The translations under genes and the position numbers were made by a program. This document shows positions 8,458-17,919 of a stretch of 64,000 bases of DNA, piece after piece. The notes under the pieces are model-generated. The model was given only the letters and a program-made list of their open reading frames with translations. It did not search any database and had not been told where the DNA came from. Position 1 is the first letter of the stretch; each line of letters opens with the position of its first letter. Origin of the DNA: Paenibacillus dendrobii. Lineage in GTDB: Bacteria; Bacillota; Bacilli; Paenibacillales; Paenibacillaceae. The DNA is taken from contig NZ_WUBI01000006.1 of assembly GCF_009807035.1 (NCBI RefSeq), forward strand, positions 94,012 through 158,011. Direction: 5' to 3'.

Positions 8458-10203
8458 ATGAACCAACCACAACCTCAACCGCGGCGGCAGCCGACGCTTC
8501 GTCCGAACAGCCGCTGGAGTGCGTTGACGACGTCGCGGCATTTCGTCTACGTGCTGATCGCGCCGCTGTTTCTCATTCTGCTGGCCTATGTCGTATATCC
8601 GTTTTTCCAGACTTTCCTGCAGAGCATCAAGCAGGAGGGGAGCTTTTCTCTCCAAAATTATTCCCGCTTCTTCAGCCTGGAGCATACGTCGAACCTCGAA
8701 GCGCTGTGGACGAGCGTGTACATTTCGGTGCTCAGCGTTGTCACCTGCGGTATCGTGGGCATCAGCATGGCGTTCCTGCTCGAAAGGTATGATTTCCCCG
8801 GCCGCAAGCTGCTGTCGGTGCTCGTCCTCGTGCCCATGGCGCTGCCGCCGCTGATCGGGGTGTTGTCCTTTGAATTTCTGTACGGCTCGAGCGGGATCAT
8901 CCCGCGCGGTCTGCAGCATTTGCTCCATCTGGAAAAGCCGCCTTTTACCTTAAAAGGCATCTGGGGCGTGCTCGTCGTCCATACGTTTACGATGTACACC
9001 TATTTCTATATGACCGCATCCTCGGCGATTAAAGGGCTTGACCCTTCGCTGGAGGAGGCAGCCGCGAACCTGGGCGCGAACCGCTTCACCATTTGGCGGC
9101 GGGTAATTCTGCCCATGCTCACGCCGGCGATTGTCGCGGCATCGCTGCTCGTGTTCATGATCTCGATGGCGTCCTATACGGCGCCGCTGATTTTCGGGAT
9201 CGAGCGGACGATGACGATGCAGATTTACCTGTCGCGCACAAATGGCGACCTGGACATGGCCGCGACGCAGTCGACGCTGCTGTCCGTCGTGTCCATCCTG
9301 TTCCTCATCCTGATGAGATGGTATCAAGGCGCAAGGAACTACCAAAACATGAGCAAGGGCGTCAGCGTGCACCGGACCGAGGTAAAGAGCCGGGCCGTGC
9401 GCAATGTCTCGATGGTGCTGTCTTTTCTCGGGGTGCTCGTGCTCATGCTGCCGATCCTCGTGATCGTGCTGCTCGCTTTTTCGGAAGACGGGAAATGGAC
9501 GACCCAGGTTCTGCCGCCGTCGTACACGCTCGATCATTTCAAGGATTTGTTCACCGACAGTAAAACCTGGCGCCCGATCGCGAACAGCTTCAAAATCAGC
9601 ATCGTTGCCACAATCGGCAACCTGCTGTTCGGCGTCGCCGCCGCTTACGCCATCGTGCGCATGCGCTTCAAAGGCAAAACGCTGCTCGATATCCTGATCA
9701 TGCTGCCTTGGGCGCTGCCGGGCACGGTCGTGGCCGTGAACCTGATCACGGCGTTCAGCGAGCCGAATGCGTTCTCGTTCGGGCAGGTGCTGATCGGCAC
9801 GTTCTGGATTATGCCGCTTGCGTATTTCGTCCGGCATCTGCCGCTGATCTTCCGCTCGACGTCGTCCACGCTGATGCAGACTGACCGCTCGGTAGAGGAA
9901 GCGGCGCGAAACCTGGGCGCATCCTGGTGGTACACCTTCCGCCGCGTCGTGTTCCCGATGGCACTAAGCGGCATCCTAGCGGGCACGCTCCTGGCCTTGG
10001 TGGAGGGCATCGGCGAGTTCGTCGCCTCGATTCTGCTGTACACGAACAAGACGACGCCGATGTCGGTCGAGATTTTCCAGCGGATGTACGCATTCGAATT
10101 CGGAACCGCCTGCGCGTACGGCGTGCTGCAAATCGTCATGATCATTCTCGTACTCTACGTTTCCCGCAGACTGACCGGCGGCAATGCCGGCTCCGCGATT
10201 TAA
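8458..10203 (+). CDS. ABC transporter permease, fused double module
   Basis: The 581-residue integral membrane protein carries two permease modules in one chain, as in FbpB/AfuB/ThiP proteins. Each half has its own EAA loop for the ATPase: LEEAAANLGANRFTIWRRV (about 198-216) and VEEAARNLGASWWYTFRRV (about 480-498). About twelve hydrophobic segments can be seen. The ribosome binding site AGGAGGTG is 10 bases upstream. A double module means one permease polypeptide per transporter. With the lipoprotein and ATPase it forms a complete importer. Confidence 0.93.
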   Translation: MNQPQPQPRRQPTLRPNSRWSALTTSRHFVYVLIAPLFLILLAYVVYPFFQTFLQSIKQEGSFSLQNYSRFFSLEHTSNLEALWTSVYISVLSVVTCGIVGISMAFLLERYDFPGRKLLSVLVLVPMALPPLIGVLSFEFLYGSSGIIPRGLQHLLHLEKPPFTLKGIWGVLVVHTFTMYTYFYMTASSAIKGLDPSLEEAAANLGANRFTIWRRVILPMLTPAIVAASLLVFMISMASYTAPLIFGIERTMTMQIYLSRTNGDLDMAATQSTLLSVVSILFLILMRWYQGARNYQNMSKGVSVHRTEVKSRAVRNVSMVLSFLGVLVLMLPILVIVLLAFSEDGKWTTQVLPPSYTLDHFKDLFTDSKTWRPIANSFKISIVATIGNLLFGVAAAYAIVRMRFKGKTLLDILIMLPWALPGTVVAVNLITAFSEPNAFSFGQVLIGTFWIMPLAYFVRHLPLIFRSTSSTLMQTDRSVEEAARNLGASWWYTFRRVVFPMALSGILAGTLLALVEGIGEFVASILLYTNKTTPMSVEIFQRMYAFEFGTACAYGVLQIVMIILVLYVSRRLTGGNAGSAI

Positions 10204-10333
10204 CCATAGATTGTCCTGAACCTGAAGCGGCAAGAAGCAATCCCATTCATTGCGCGCACGGCTTGTCCGATCCTGTACGGGCCTACCCGCGATAATGATA
10301 CAAACTTTCACGCTTGAAGGAGGAGAAGTAACG

Positions 10334-12934
10334 TTGAATCCAAATCAATCGAGCAAGAAACGCAGGGGTAACAAATGGATGGCAGCATCCCTGAGCCTGG
10401 TGATGGCCGGAACGCTGGCTTTGCAGGCCGGTCCGGGAAAGGCATCCGCCGACAGGGGGGTGGTTGATTTATGGAAAGCGATCAAACCGCTCACCACCGT
10501 TGCAAGCGCAATGAACACGGGAGCTCACCCGGACGATGAACACAGCGCGACGCTCGCGTATCTATCGCTGGGTCTCGGCGTGGATACATACAGCGTGATC
10601 GCGAACCGCGGGGAAGGCGGGCAGAACGAAATCGGCAGCGAGCTGGGCAATGCCCTCGGCATTATCCGTACGCGGGAACTGCAGGAGGCGTCGAAAATTA
10701 CCAACGTGACGCTGGCGAACCTGAGCCAGAAGCTGAATGATCCGATCTTTGATTTCGGATTCTCCAAAAGCCCGGACGAAACCTTGGCCAAATGGGGCGA
10801 GGACGTCGCTTACGAGCGGCTCATCCGTCAAATTCGCGAAAAACGTCCGGACGTACTCATTCCGGCGTTCCTGAACGAGGATTCGACGCATGGACATCAT
10901 CGCGCGGTGAACGTGCTGACTGTGAGGGCTTTCAAGGATGCGGGCAATCCGGAGGTATTCCCGGAGCAGCTGAAGGAAGGACTACAGCCTTGGCAGCCGA
11001 AGAAGCTGTACGTTCCTGCATCGGATAAGGCCTACGATGCCTCTTTGCCGGTCAACGCATACAATGAGCTGTACGGCGCTTCCTATGCTCAGCTCGGCGA
11101 AGAGTCCCGTTATATGCACAAGAGCCAAGGCATGGGCAGACAGGTGGACGAAGGCCAAGGAACCGCGTATTACAAGCTGGAGGCAGCAGCGGACGACTCA
11201 AAAGCAAGCGGAAAGCCGGAAACATCTCTCTTCGGCGGCATCGCTTTCACGTTCGATGATCTGGCCAAAGAAATCAATGCCAAAGGAAAAGACAATAAGG
11301 TAGCCAAGCAGCTGAACGCGCTGCAACAGGACGCAAACGAAGTGATTGCGGCTTATCCCGCATTCGATAAAGTTGCCCGCGAAGTCCATGAGATGAAAGT
11401 GGACGTGCAAACCGCGGTGGAGCTGGTGAAGTCCTCTTCTTTGGACGCTTCGGCTAAAAATGATCTGCTGCACCGGCTGGACGTGAAGGACAGACAGCTG
11501 AATAAGGCCAGCCAGGAAGCGACTTCCGTCGTCGTGAAGGTGAAGCCGGAGACCGGAGAGCTCGTTCCGGGGCAAACCGCGAAGGTAACCGTTACCGCCT
11601 TCAATGGCGGGGACGTCAACGTCGGCAAGGTCGATCTGAAGCTGAACGTGCCGGAAGGCTGGAATGCGAAGGCGGCTGGAACCGCGACTTTCGCCAAGCT
11701 GGGCAAAAACGAAACGGTCAAAACGGAGTTCGAGGTGACCGTGCCGAAGCAGGTCGAGGATTTCAATCCTTATGCGCTGCCGCTCATTTCCGCGGATATC
11801 CGGTATGAGGCGTTCGGAACGCCGGCGACGCTGCATGCGGTTCCGGACAATGCGGTCGCGGTGCTGCCGCCGGTTGCGCTGTCCCTCAGCCCGGAAGCGG
11901 CGGTGTTGAATACGCTGAAGCCGGAAGATGCCGTATCGGTGAAGGTCACGGCAACGAATTACACGCCAGGGGCCGAGACGACGAAAGTATCGTTGAAAAC
12001 GCCGGAGTTCTGGACGGTAGAGCCTGCGGTGCAGGAGCTGAAGTTCGCGGCCAAATACGAAACCAAGACGGCCGAATTCACCGTCAAAGCGCCTGCGGGC
12101 GTGAAGGCGGGAAGCTACAGCCTGTCGGCGGTATCGAGCATTGGCACAACGGACAGCAGCAGAACGGTGCAGGTCATCCAATATCCGCATATCGGCAAAA
12201 CGTATTACGTCAAGCCTGCGAACCTCGCCATTCAGGCGTTCGATCTGAAGGTGCCGCAAAGCCTGAAAGTCGGATACGTCTCCAGCGGGTTCGATAATAT
12301 CGATCAGGTGCTGCGCCAAGTAGGCGTCAATGTGACGAATCTGGATGCCAAAACGATTCAGTTCGGCGATTTGTCGCAGTACGACACGATTGTGCTCGGC
12401 ATTCGTGCATATGCATTCCGTTCGGAGCTGATTCCAAGCAACCAGCGCCTGCTCGATTTTGCCAAGAACGGCGGCAACCTGGTCGTTCAGTATCATAAGC
12501 CGGAAGACAAATGGTCGCCGGAGCTGGCTCCGTATCCGATCAAGATCGGGGAGCCGCTGATCCAGTGGCGCGTCACGGACGAGAATTCCAAGGTGACCAT
12601 ACTGGCGCCGGATCATCCGATCTTCAATACGCCGAACAAAATCACGGCCGCCGATTGGGAGAACTGGATCCAGGACCGCTCCGCCTATAACCCGTCCGAA
12701 TGGGGCAAGGAGTATACGGAGCTGATTTCGAACGGCGATCCGGGCGAAAAAGAGTTCACCGGCACGTTCCTCTCAGCCGATTATGGCAAAGGAACCTATA
12801 CGTACAGCTCGCTCGTCTGGTACCGCGAAATGCCAAGCCTGGTGCCGGGCTCGATCCGCATGTTCGTGAACATGATCAGCCTGAAACAAGGCGCGGCGTC
12901 CGCAGGGACGACGGCTCCTTCGGGCAGCAAGTGA
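10334..12934 (+). CDS. secreted PIG-L-type deacetylase with NEW3 and ThuA-like domains
   Basis: The start is TTG 10334, chosen because AAGGAGGAG is 7-10 bases upstream and it opens a clean signal peptide (KKRRGNKWMAASLSLVMAG ... ASA); the in-frame ATG at 10250 has neither. The mature protein begins with a PIG-L/LmbE N-acetyl-sugar deacetylase domain: zinc motif AHPDDE (H65, D67, D68) and STHGHHRAVN (H186, H188, H189). NEW3-like beta domains follow (about 399-490 and 514-620). A C-terminal ThuA/glutamine-amidotransferase-like domain starts near 642 (LKVGYVSSGFDNIDQVL). It probably removes acyl groups from an amino-sugar conjugate outside the membrane before import. Substrate unknown. Confidence 0.85.
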   Translation: MNPNQSSKKRRGNKWMAASLSLVMAGTLALQAGPGKASADRGVVDLWKAIKPLTTVASAMNTGAHPDDEHSATLAYLSLGLGVDTYSVIANRGEGGQNEIGSELGNALGIIRTRELQEASKITNVTLANLSQKLNDPIFDFGFSKSPDETLAKWGEDVAYERLIRQIREKRPDVLIPAFLNEDSTHGHHRAVNVLTVRAFKDAGNPEVFPEQLKEGLQPWQPKKLYVPASDKAYDASLPVNAYNELYGASYAQLGEESRYMHKSQGMGRQVDEGQGTAYYKLEAAADDSKASGKPETSLFGGIAFTFDDLAKEINAKGKDNKVAKQLNALQQDANEVIAAYPAFDKVAREVHEMKVDVQTAVELVKSSSLDASAKNDLLHRLDVKDRQLNKASQEATSVVVKVKPETGELVPGQTAKVTVTAFNGGDVNVGKVDLKLNVPEGWNAKAAGTATFAKLGKNETVKTEFEVTVPKQVEDFNPYALPLISADIRYEAFGTPATLHAVPDNAVAVLPPVALSLSPEAAVLNTLKPEDAVSVKVTATNYTPGAETTKVSLKTPEFWTVEPAVQELKFAAKYETKTAEFTVKAPAGVKAGSYSLSAVSSIGTTDSSRTVQVIQYPHIGKTYYVKPANLAIQAFDLKVPQSLKVGYVSSGFDNIDQVLRQVGVNVTNLDAKTIQFGDLSQYDTIVLGIRAYAFRSELIPSNQRLLDFAKNGGNLVVQYHKPEDKWSPELAPYPIKIGEPLIQWRVTDENSKVTILAPDHPIFNTPNKITAADWENWIQDRSAYNPSEWGKEYTELISNGDPGEKEFTGTFLSADYGKGTYTYSSLVWYREMPSLVPGSIRMFVNMISLKQGAASAGTTAPSGSK

Positions 12935-12991
12935 TTGATTTGGACTTATCATAGTTCGTGGAATCAAGGTTAGATTGTATGAAAAAGGGTG

Positions 12992-13016
12992 GGCGCGAAG
13001 CGGTGTGCTTCGCGCC
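12992..13016 (+). terminator. strong hairpin after the deacetylase gene
   Basis: Perfect 10-bp stem GGCGCGAAGC/GCTTCGCGCC with loop ggtgt, 57 bases past the stop. It has no T tract, so it may be an RNA stabiliser or a weak terminator. The gap 12935-13366 otherwise holds only the repeated structured element. Confidence 0.5.
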
Positions 13017-13149
13017 GCATCCTGGATGTTGGGATGAGGAAGATGGTGTGAGACTTTATTCAAGATGCACGTTAGGAATCTATAGTTGCTCAGCGGAGAG
13101 GACGAATGATTATACGGCTAAAGTAGCGGAGGAGACGGAATCGTTCAGG

Positions 13150-13258
13150 AGAAGCGTAGCGTTCGCCTTTGTGAGCGGATTTCGACCATGATCTCATTTC
13201 AATCAAGAAATCCGGGAGCAACAGCGATCGAAGGAACGATCCGGAACCGAAGCGGCCA
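13150..13258 (+). repeat. structured intergenic element, copy B (fuller copy)
   Basis: Contains the stem CGGATTTC (13176-13183)/GAAATCCG (13207-13214) and then the 40-bp core 13219-13258 shared with 6029-6068, which includes the GATCG/CGATC hairpin. It lies 109 bases ahead of the lyase gene. The folding and the repetition suggest either a mobile miniature repeat or a cis-acting RNA leader. Confidence 0.55.
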
Positions 13259-13366
13259 CTTTGCACGAAGTAAAATATTTCTGCTCAAATCCGTAGTTAC
13301 TGTCGACTTGCTAAGATTCATTGGATATCGATCGATACATAAAACGATGGAAGGGAATGGGACAAC

Positions 13367-14878
13367 ATGAGGACTCGGGAACAGATTTTGCAGCAGGAAG
13401 GCGGGCACTTTCCGGGACGCACGTATACGGAAGTTGTGCTCGAACCCGCTTTTGACGAAGCGAAGATAAGTTTGCTCGGCGCCATGATGGCGATCAACAA
13501 AGCGCATCTGATCATGCTGAAGGAGCAGGGGCTCGTCAGCGAAGAAGAGGCTGGCCAGATCGCGTCGGCTATTCGTGGCCTTGACCTGGAGGGGCTTCGC
13601 CAAGCGGAATATACCGGACAATTCGAGGACCTGTTCTTTCAGGTTGAACATGAGCTGCATGCAGCGGCCGGAGACATTGCCGACAACCTGCATCTGGCCC
13701 GCAGCCGCAACGATATGGGTATCGCGATTTACCGGATCGTGCTGCGGGAGAAACTGCTCGTGACGCTTCGCGGAGCCCTTGCGCTCAAGAGCCAGCTGCT
13801 GTCGTTCGCGGAGGAGCATGCGGACACGATCATGATCGGCTACACCCATACGCAGCAGGCGCAGCCGACCACGCTGGCCCACTACATCATGGCTGTGACC
13901 GATTCGCTGGACCGCGACATCCGCCGGCTGAAGGCGGCCTATGCCAACTGCAACCGGAGCAGCATGGGCGCGGCGGCACTCACGACATCCGGCTTCGCCA
14001 TCAGCCGCGAACGGGTGCAGGAGCTGCTCGGCTTCGACGAGCTGATCTATAACTCATACGACGCGATCGGCGGCGCCGATTACGTCGGCGAGATGATGAC
14101 CGCAGTCCAGCTCGCGGCCATCAACCTGGGCAGATCATCGCAGGATTTTCTGCTATGGTGCACCCAGGAATTCGGCATGCTGCGCGTGGCCGATCCGTAC
14201 GTGCAGATCAGCTCGATCATGCCGCAGAAGCGGAACCCGGTCTCGTTCGAGCATATGCGTGCGCTGCTCTCCAGCTGCGTCGGCAACACCCAAACCGTCC
14301 TGACCATGATGCATAATACCCCGTTCGGCGACATCGTGGATACCGAGGACGACATGCAGCCGTATGCCTGGAAGGCGCTGCAGGTGCTGGAACGGATGTA
14401 CCGCCTGCTCTCCTGCGTCATCGGGACAGTGGACGTCAACAAAGAGGTGCTGCGCAAGCGTACCGAAGGCAGCTTCGCCATCGTGACCGAGCTCGCGGAT
14501 ACGCTGGTGCGTACCGACGGCTTATCGTTCCGAGGCTCCCACCATATCGTGAGCCGCCTCGTGAAGCACGCCGTCGCCGAAGGGCTAGCCGCGAACGAAA
14601 TTACGCTGGAGCTCGTCAACGAGATCGCGCTGCAAGTGATCGGGAGGAAGCTGTCGCTCACCGCAGAGCAGCTGCGGCTGGCTCTGGACCCGGTACACTT
14701 CGTGGATATCCGCACCCTGCCCGGCGGGCCAGCGCCTTCGGAAATTCGCAGCGTCATCGCCAAGCGAAAGGAAAGCCAGCAGACACAGGAGCAGTGGCTG
14801 GATGCTGCCCGTACCCGCACGGAGGGCGCGCTAGAGAACCTGGACCGCTCGCTGGCCGGCTGGAGCGTCAGCCGATGA
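13367..14878 (+). CDS. argininosuccinate-lyase-like enzyme (fumarase/aspartase superfamily)
   Basis: Cytoplasmic C-N lyase expected to eliminate fumarate, or a similar acid, from an N-substituted aspartate-like substrate. Superfamily signatures are intact: SRNDMG (about 112), YTHTQQAQP with the acid/base His161, and SSIMPQKRNP with the flexible-loop catalytic Ser283. It departs from true ArgH: the SRND region reads SRNDMGIAIYRIV instead of SRNDQVATD, and the GSS of the signature is ISS. At 503 residues it is also longer than the usual ArgH of about 460. Its neighbours are a transporter, a secreted deacetylase and a sugar kinase rather than arginine genes, so catabolism of an imported conjugate is more likely than arginine synthesis. 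GGAAGGG precedes the ATG. Confidence 0.8.
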   Translation: MRTREQILQQEGGHFPGRTYTEVVLEPAFDEAKISLLGAMMAINKAHLIMLKEQGLVSEEEAGQIASAIRGLDLEGLRQAEYTGQFEDLFFQVEHELHAAAGDIADNLHLARSRNDMGIAIYRIVLREKLLVTLRGALALKSQLLSFAEEHADTIMIGYTHTQQAQPTTLAHYIMAVTDSLDRDIRRLKAAYANCNRSSMGAAALTTSGFAISRERVQELLGFDELIYNSYDAIGGADYVGEMMTAVQLAAINLGRSSQDFLLWCTQEFGMLRVADPYVQISSIMPQKRNPVSFEHMRALLSSCVGNTQTVLTMMHNTPFGDIVDTEDDMQPYAWKALQVLERMYRLLSCVIGTVDVNKEVLRKRTEGSFAIVTELADTLVRTDGLSFRGSHHIVSRLVKHAVAEGLAANEITLELVNEIALQVIGRKLSLTAEQLRLALDPVHFVDIRTLPGGPAPSEIRSVIAKRKESQQTQEQWLDAARTRTEGALENLDRSLAGWSVSR

Positions 14879-15909
14879 ACCCGGCAACAGTTCCCCTGCT
14901 GGCCGTAGACGGCGGGGGAACGAAATGCCTGGCCGTGTTCGCGGACGCCGAAGGGCGTATGCTCGCAAGCGGGCGCGCGGGATCCTGCAACTACCAGGGC
15001 GTGGGCCGCGAGGCCGCGGCGCGTGAGCTGACGCGCGCGATCCGGGAGGCGAAGCGGCAATGGACGGCAGAGGGGAACGGTGGAATGACGGCCTCATCAC
15101 TTGGCGTATCCCCGATAGAACATACTCCCGCAGCGGAGGAAGACGGACCGCTGCAAGTGGCCTGCGCCGTCTTCGGGCTTGCGGGCCTCGACACCGCTTA
15201 CGATCGCCGCATCATCGAGGAGCTTGTCCACGAAGCGCTCACCAGCACGCAGGTGCAGGCGGATCGCGTCGTCGTAGAGAATGATGGCGTTGCCGCCCTG
15301 CTCGGCGCCTCCGGCGGCGATCCTGGCATCCTGATCATCGCCGGTACCGGCTCGATCGTGTATGGGATTAACGCCAAGGGCGACAGCGCCCGCGCAGGCG
15401 GCTGGGGCCACCGCGTCGGCGATGAAGGCAGCGGCTACTGGATCGGCAAACAGGCGATCCGGGCCGCGCTGCGCGGATACGACGGAAGAGGCGCCGCCAC
15501 GCCGTTAACCGATAAGCTGTTGCAGCACCTGAAGCTGCAAAATGAAGAGGAGCTGTTCAACTGGGCTTACTCCGCTGCATATAGCGTAGATAAGACGGCC
15601 GATCTGAGCAGGCTCGTGGGAGAAGCGGCCCAGGAGGGTGACGCGTCTGCATGCCGGATACTTGAGGCAGCAGCCGTTGAGCTCTTTCTGGGAGCGCAGG
15701 CGGTCATACAGAAGCTTGGCCTGTCCAAGGCGGAATCCCCTTTTGTTGTAATTCTGCAGGGCGGCGTGCTGCAGCACAATCCCGTCGTGCGATGCCGGTT
15801 GGCGGAGCAGATCGCGGCTTTTTCGCCGCTGGCGCGGGTGAATGAAATGAAGCGGGAGCCGATTTTTGGGGTGATTGGGCAGGGGAGGAGATTGTTGAAT
15901 CTCGGTTGA
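14875..15909 (+). CDS. BadF/BadG-type N-acetylglucosamine kinase-like ATPase
   Basis: Predicted amino-sugar kinase of the ASKHA fold: phosphate-1 motif AVDGGGTKCLAVF near the N-terminus, AVFGLAGLDTAYD, ENDGVAALLGA, ILIIAGTGSIVYG (adenosine motif) and GGWGHRVGDEGSGYWIG. The length of 344 residues fits the GlcNAc-kinase branch. The start ATG 14875 overlaps the lyase stop as ATGA, so translation is coupled and the two proteins are likely to act in one pathway. An upstream in-frame start at 14794 lies inside the lyase gene and is not needed. A terminator at 15956 ends the unit. Confidence 0.85.
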   Translation: MNPATVPLLAVDGGGTKCLAVFADAEGRMLASGRAGSCNYQGVGREAAARELTRAIREAKRQWTAEGNGGMTASSLGVSPIEHTPAAEEDGPLQVACAVFGLAGLDTAYDRRIIEELVHEALTSTQVQADRVVVENDGVAALLGASGGDPGILIIAGTGSIVYGINAKGDSARAGGWGHRVGDEGSGYWIGKQAIRAALRGYDGRGAATPLTDKLLQHLKLQNEEELFNWAYSAAYSVDKTADLSRLVGEAAQEGDASACRILEAAAVELFLGAQAVIQKLGLSKAESPFVVILQGGVLQHNPVVRCRLAEQIAAFSPLARVNEMKREPIFGVIGQGRRLLNLG

Positions 15910-15955
15910 TTTAGGCTGGCATAATTGCTTTGATCAATATCGTTTGGAATCTGTT

Positions 15956-15988
15956 ACTCCTGGAGACTAGCGCTCCAGGGGTATTTTT
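15956..15988 (+). terminator. Rho-independent terminator after the kinase gene
   Basis: 10-bp stem ACTCCTGGAG/CTCCAGGGGT (15956-15965 with 15973-15982) followed by ATTTTTG. Confidence 0.85.
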
Positions 15989-16458
15989 GTCGGGAGGAAG
16001 ATGGTCGACGTTTGTCAAAAGAGTGCTTATTTTAAGCTGCATTTTATGGAAACGTGGTCAATTCGCTAATGAACAGTCCGAAGGAGCAGCCGTGGTGTAT
16101 TTACCATGTGTATTTTTGGAAAGGAGTGTGTGGAAAGGGTTCTTAGCGACAAAAGAAGAGGAAAGGAAGCCAGCTCCGACCGATCGCCGCGCCTTGCCCG
16201 ATCTTGGACAAATGCGGCGGCTACCAATTGTAGCATATGGACTATGCTGCAACCGGAGCTGCGGCGTGGGGTAAGGTCCAAAAAAAAAGCTTTTCTCTCA
16301 ATGAGATTATGCAAGGATCTGAGGCCTATAAATCAAAATCAACAGAAGAAAATTTGGAGTAGTAACTAAGTATAAGGTATTCCGAAAAAGGAATATGGGA
16401 AATTTTGTCGAATCCCTAGAGGGAGGTGTGTATTACGTCTAGGAAAGGGGAACTACGT
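15989..16458. other. boundary region before the defence island
   Basis: No supported gene. Base composition shifts here from GC-rich to AT-rich. A run of nine A residues (16278-16286) and two SD-like motifs (GAGGGAGG near 16419-16426; AGGAAAGGGG at 16441-16450) precede the first island gene. I see no integrase, att site or clear direct repeat. Confidence 0.5.
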
Positions 16459-17919
16459 GTGGAGGTCATTTCTATACCACCATATGCACCAGTTCTTATG
16501 GAGGCAACCCGAGCAATTGGCTATTCAGTAGAAACTGCAGTATCTGACATTATTGATAATAGCATTACTGCAAATGCCACACAAATAGACATTATGTTCT
16601 TCCCCGTTGAAGAACCTTATATTGCAATACTGGATAATGGTAATGGGATGGATAAAGACGAATTAACAAATGCGATGAGATATGGCAGCAAAAATCCATT
16701 GGATGATCGTGCAACAGGTGACTTGGGCAGATTTGGACTAGGATTGAAGACTGCATCTATGTCCCAGTGCAGAAGACTTACCGTTATTAGTAAAAAAGAG
16801 GGCCAGGTATCTGCGGCACAGTGGGATTTGGATTTTATTCAATCAACAAATGACTGGTCACTGAAAATATTTAGCTTAGAGGATATAACAGATATTCCTC
16901 ATGTTGAAGGATTACATGAGAATGAGTCAGGGACCTTGGTAGTCTGGCAAGCATTAGACCGACTAAGCGTGGCAGAAATCAACTTCGATAAATCAATGGG
17001 TAAATACATGGATCAGGTTCGGGGGCACTTATCACTTGTATTTCATCGGTATCTTGCCGGGAGAGAGACTGGAATCAAAAAGGTTGAAATCTGGATTAAC
17101 AAGGTGAAAATTAAACCGATAGATCCTTTTTTAGTCGATCGAAGCACACAAGTTATGGATGACGAGAGTATTTTAATTGAAGGACATAAAGTTATGATAA
17201 GGCCATATACCTTACCTCATATTTCTCAACTTTCCGAAATGGAATTAAACATGCTTGGTGGAAAAGATGGCCTTAGAAGACTGCAAGGATTTTATGTGTA
17301 CCGCAATAAAAGACTTCTTGTTTGGGGTACGTGGTTTCGTTTGATGCGTCAAGGAGATTTATCAAAGCTCTCTCGTGTTCGTGTTGACATTCCTAACTCT
17401 CTTGATTATCTGTGGACGCTGGACATTAAAAAATCAATTGCAGTACCTCCCGAGGTTGTACGTAAAAATTTGTCTGGAATTATTGGGAAAATTTCCGAAA
17501 GTAGTGCAAGAACTTGGACATACAGAGGTAGGAAGGAAACTGACGATTCTCAAATTCATATATGGGATAGGGTGAAAACCCGAGAAGGAGGATTAATCTA
17601 TAAGATCAACCGAGATTATCCTCTGATTGAAGTGCTAAATTCAAGTACGACCATAGAAAAGCAATTATTAGAGAAACTTTTGATTCAAATCGAGAAAGGG
17701 TTGCCCTTAAACCAGTTATACATTGATCTGACAAATGATCGGCGAATTTTAAATGAGAGTGAAACATCCAGGAGTGAAATGTTGGTACTTTTGGAGCAAC
17801 TTTTATCTGTATGTAGAAATACACAGGAAAAAGAAGAGATGTTGAAGAGGTTGGAAAACACAGAGCCATTTAATCAATATCCGCAATTAATAATTCAATT
17901 AGTTCAGGAGGCTGAATAA
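16459..17919 (+). CDS. GHKL (Hsp90/MutL/MORC-like) ATPase of the Z1 defence operon
   Basis: Likely ATP-driven clamp of a restriction-like system. The N-terminal Bergerat ATP-binding fold is complete: N-box D30-IIDNS, G1 box D59-NGNGM, and G2 box GRFGLGLKTAS (residues 90-100). The C-terminal part is helical. The start GTG 16459 has AGGAAAGGGG 8 bases upstream; an in-frame GTG at 16426 lies inside another SD-like motif with no site of its own. The next gene begins directly after the stop (TAAATG), so it is the first gene of a tight operon. MORC/MutL-like ATPases beside Z1, methylase and Vsr genes are a described genomic association. Its phage specificity is unknown. Confidence 0.87.
   Translation: MEVISIPPYAPVLMEATRAIGYSVETAVSDIIDNSITANATQIDIMFFPVEEPYIAILDNGNGMDKDELTNAMRYGSKNPLDDRATGDLGRFGLGLKTASMSQCRRLTVISKKEGQVSAAQWDLDFIQSTNDWSLKIFSLEDITDIPHVEGLHENESGTLVVWQALDRLSVAEINFDKSMGKYMDQVRGHLSLVFHRYLAGRETGIKKVEIWINKVKIKPIDPFLVDRSTQVMDDESILIEGHKVMIRPYTLPHISQLSEMELNMLGGKDGLRRLQGFYVYRNKRLLVWGTWFRLMRQGDLSKLSRVRVDIPNSLDYLWTLDIKKSIAVPPEVVRKNLSGIIGKISESSARTWTYRGRKETDDSQIHIWDRVKTREGGLIYKINRDYPLIEVLNSSTTIEKQLLEKLLIQIEKGLPLNQLYIDLTNDRRILNESETSRSEMLVLLEQLLSVCRNTQEKEEMLKRLENTEPFNQYPQLIIQLVQEAE

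Noticed and set aside
11198..12616. 472-codon minus-strand ORF inside the deacetylase gene
   Set aside because: Antisense shadow with Arg-rich low-complexity translation; the + frame has clear domains.
13188..13370. 60-codon ORF before the lyase
   Set aside because: Lies on the repeated hairpin element; translation comes from a repeat, not a gene.
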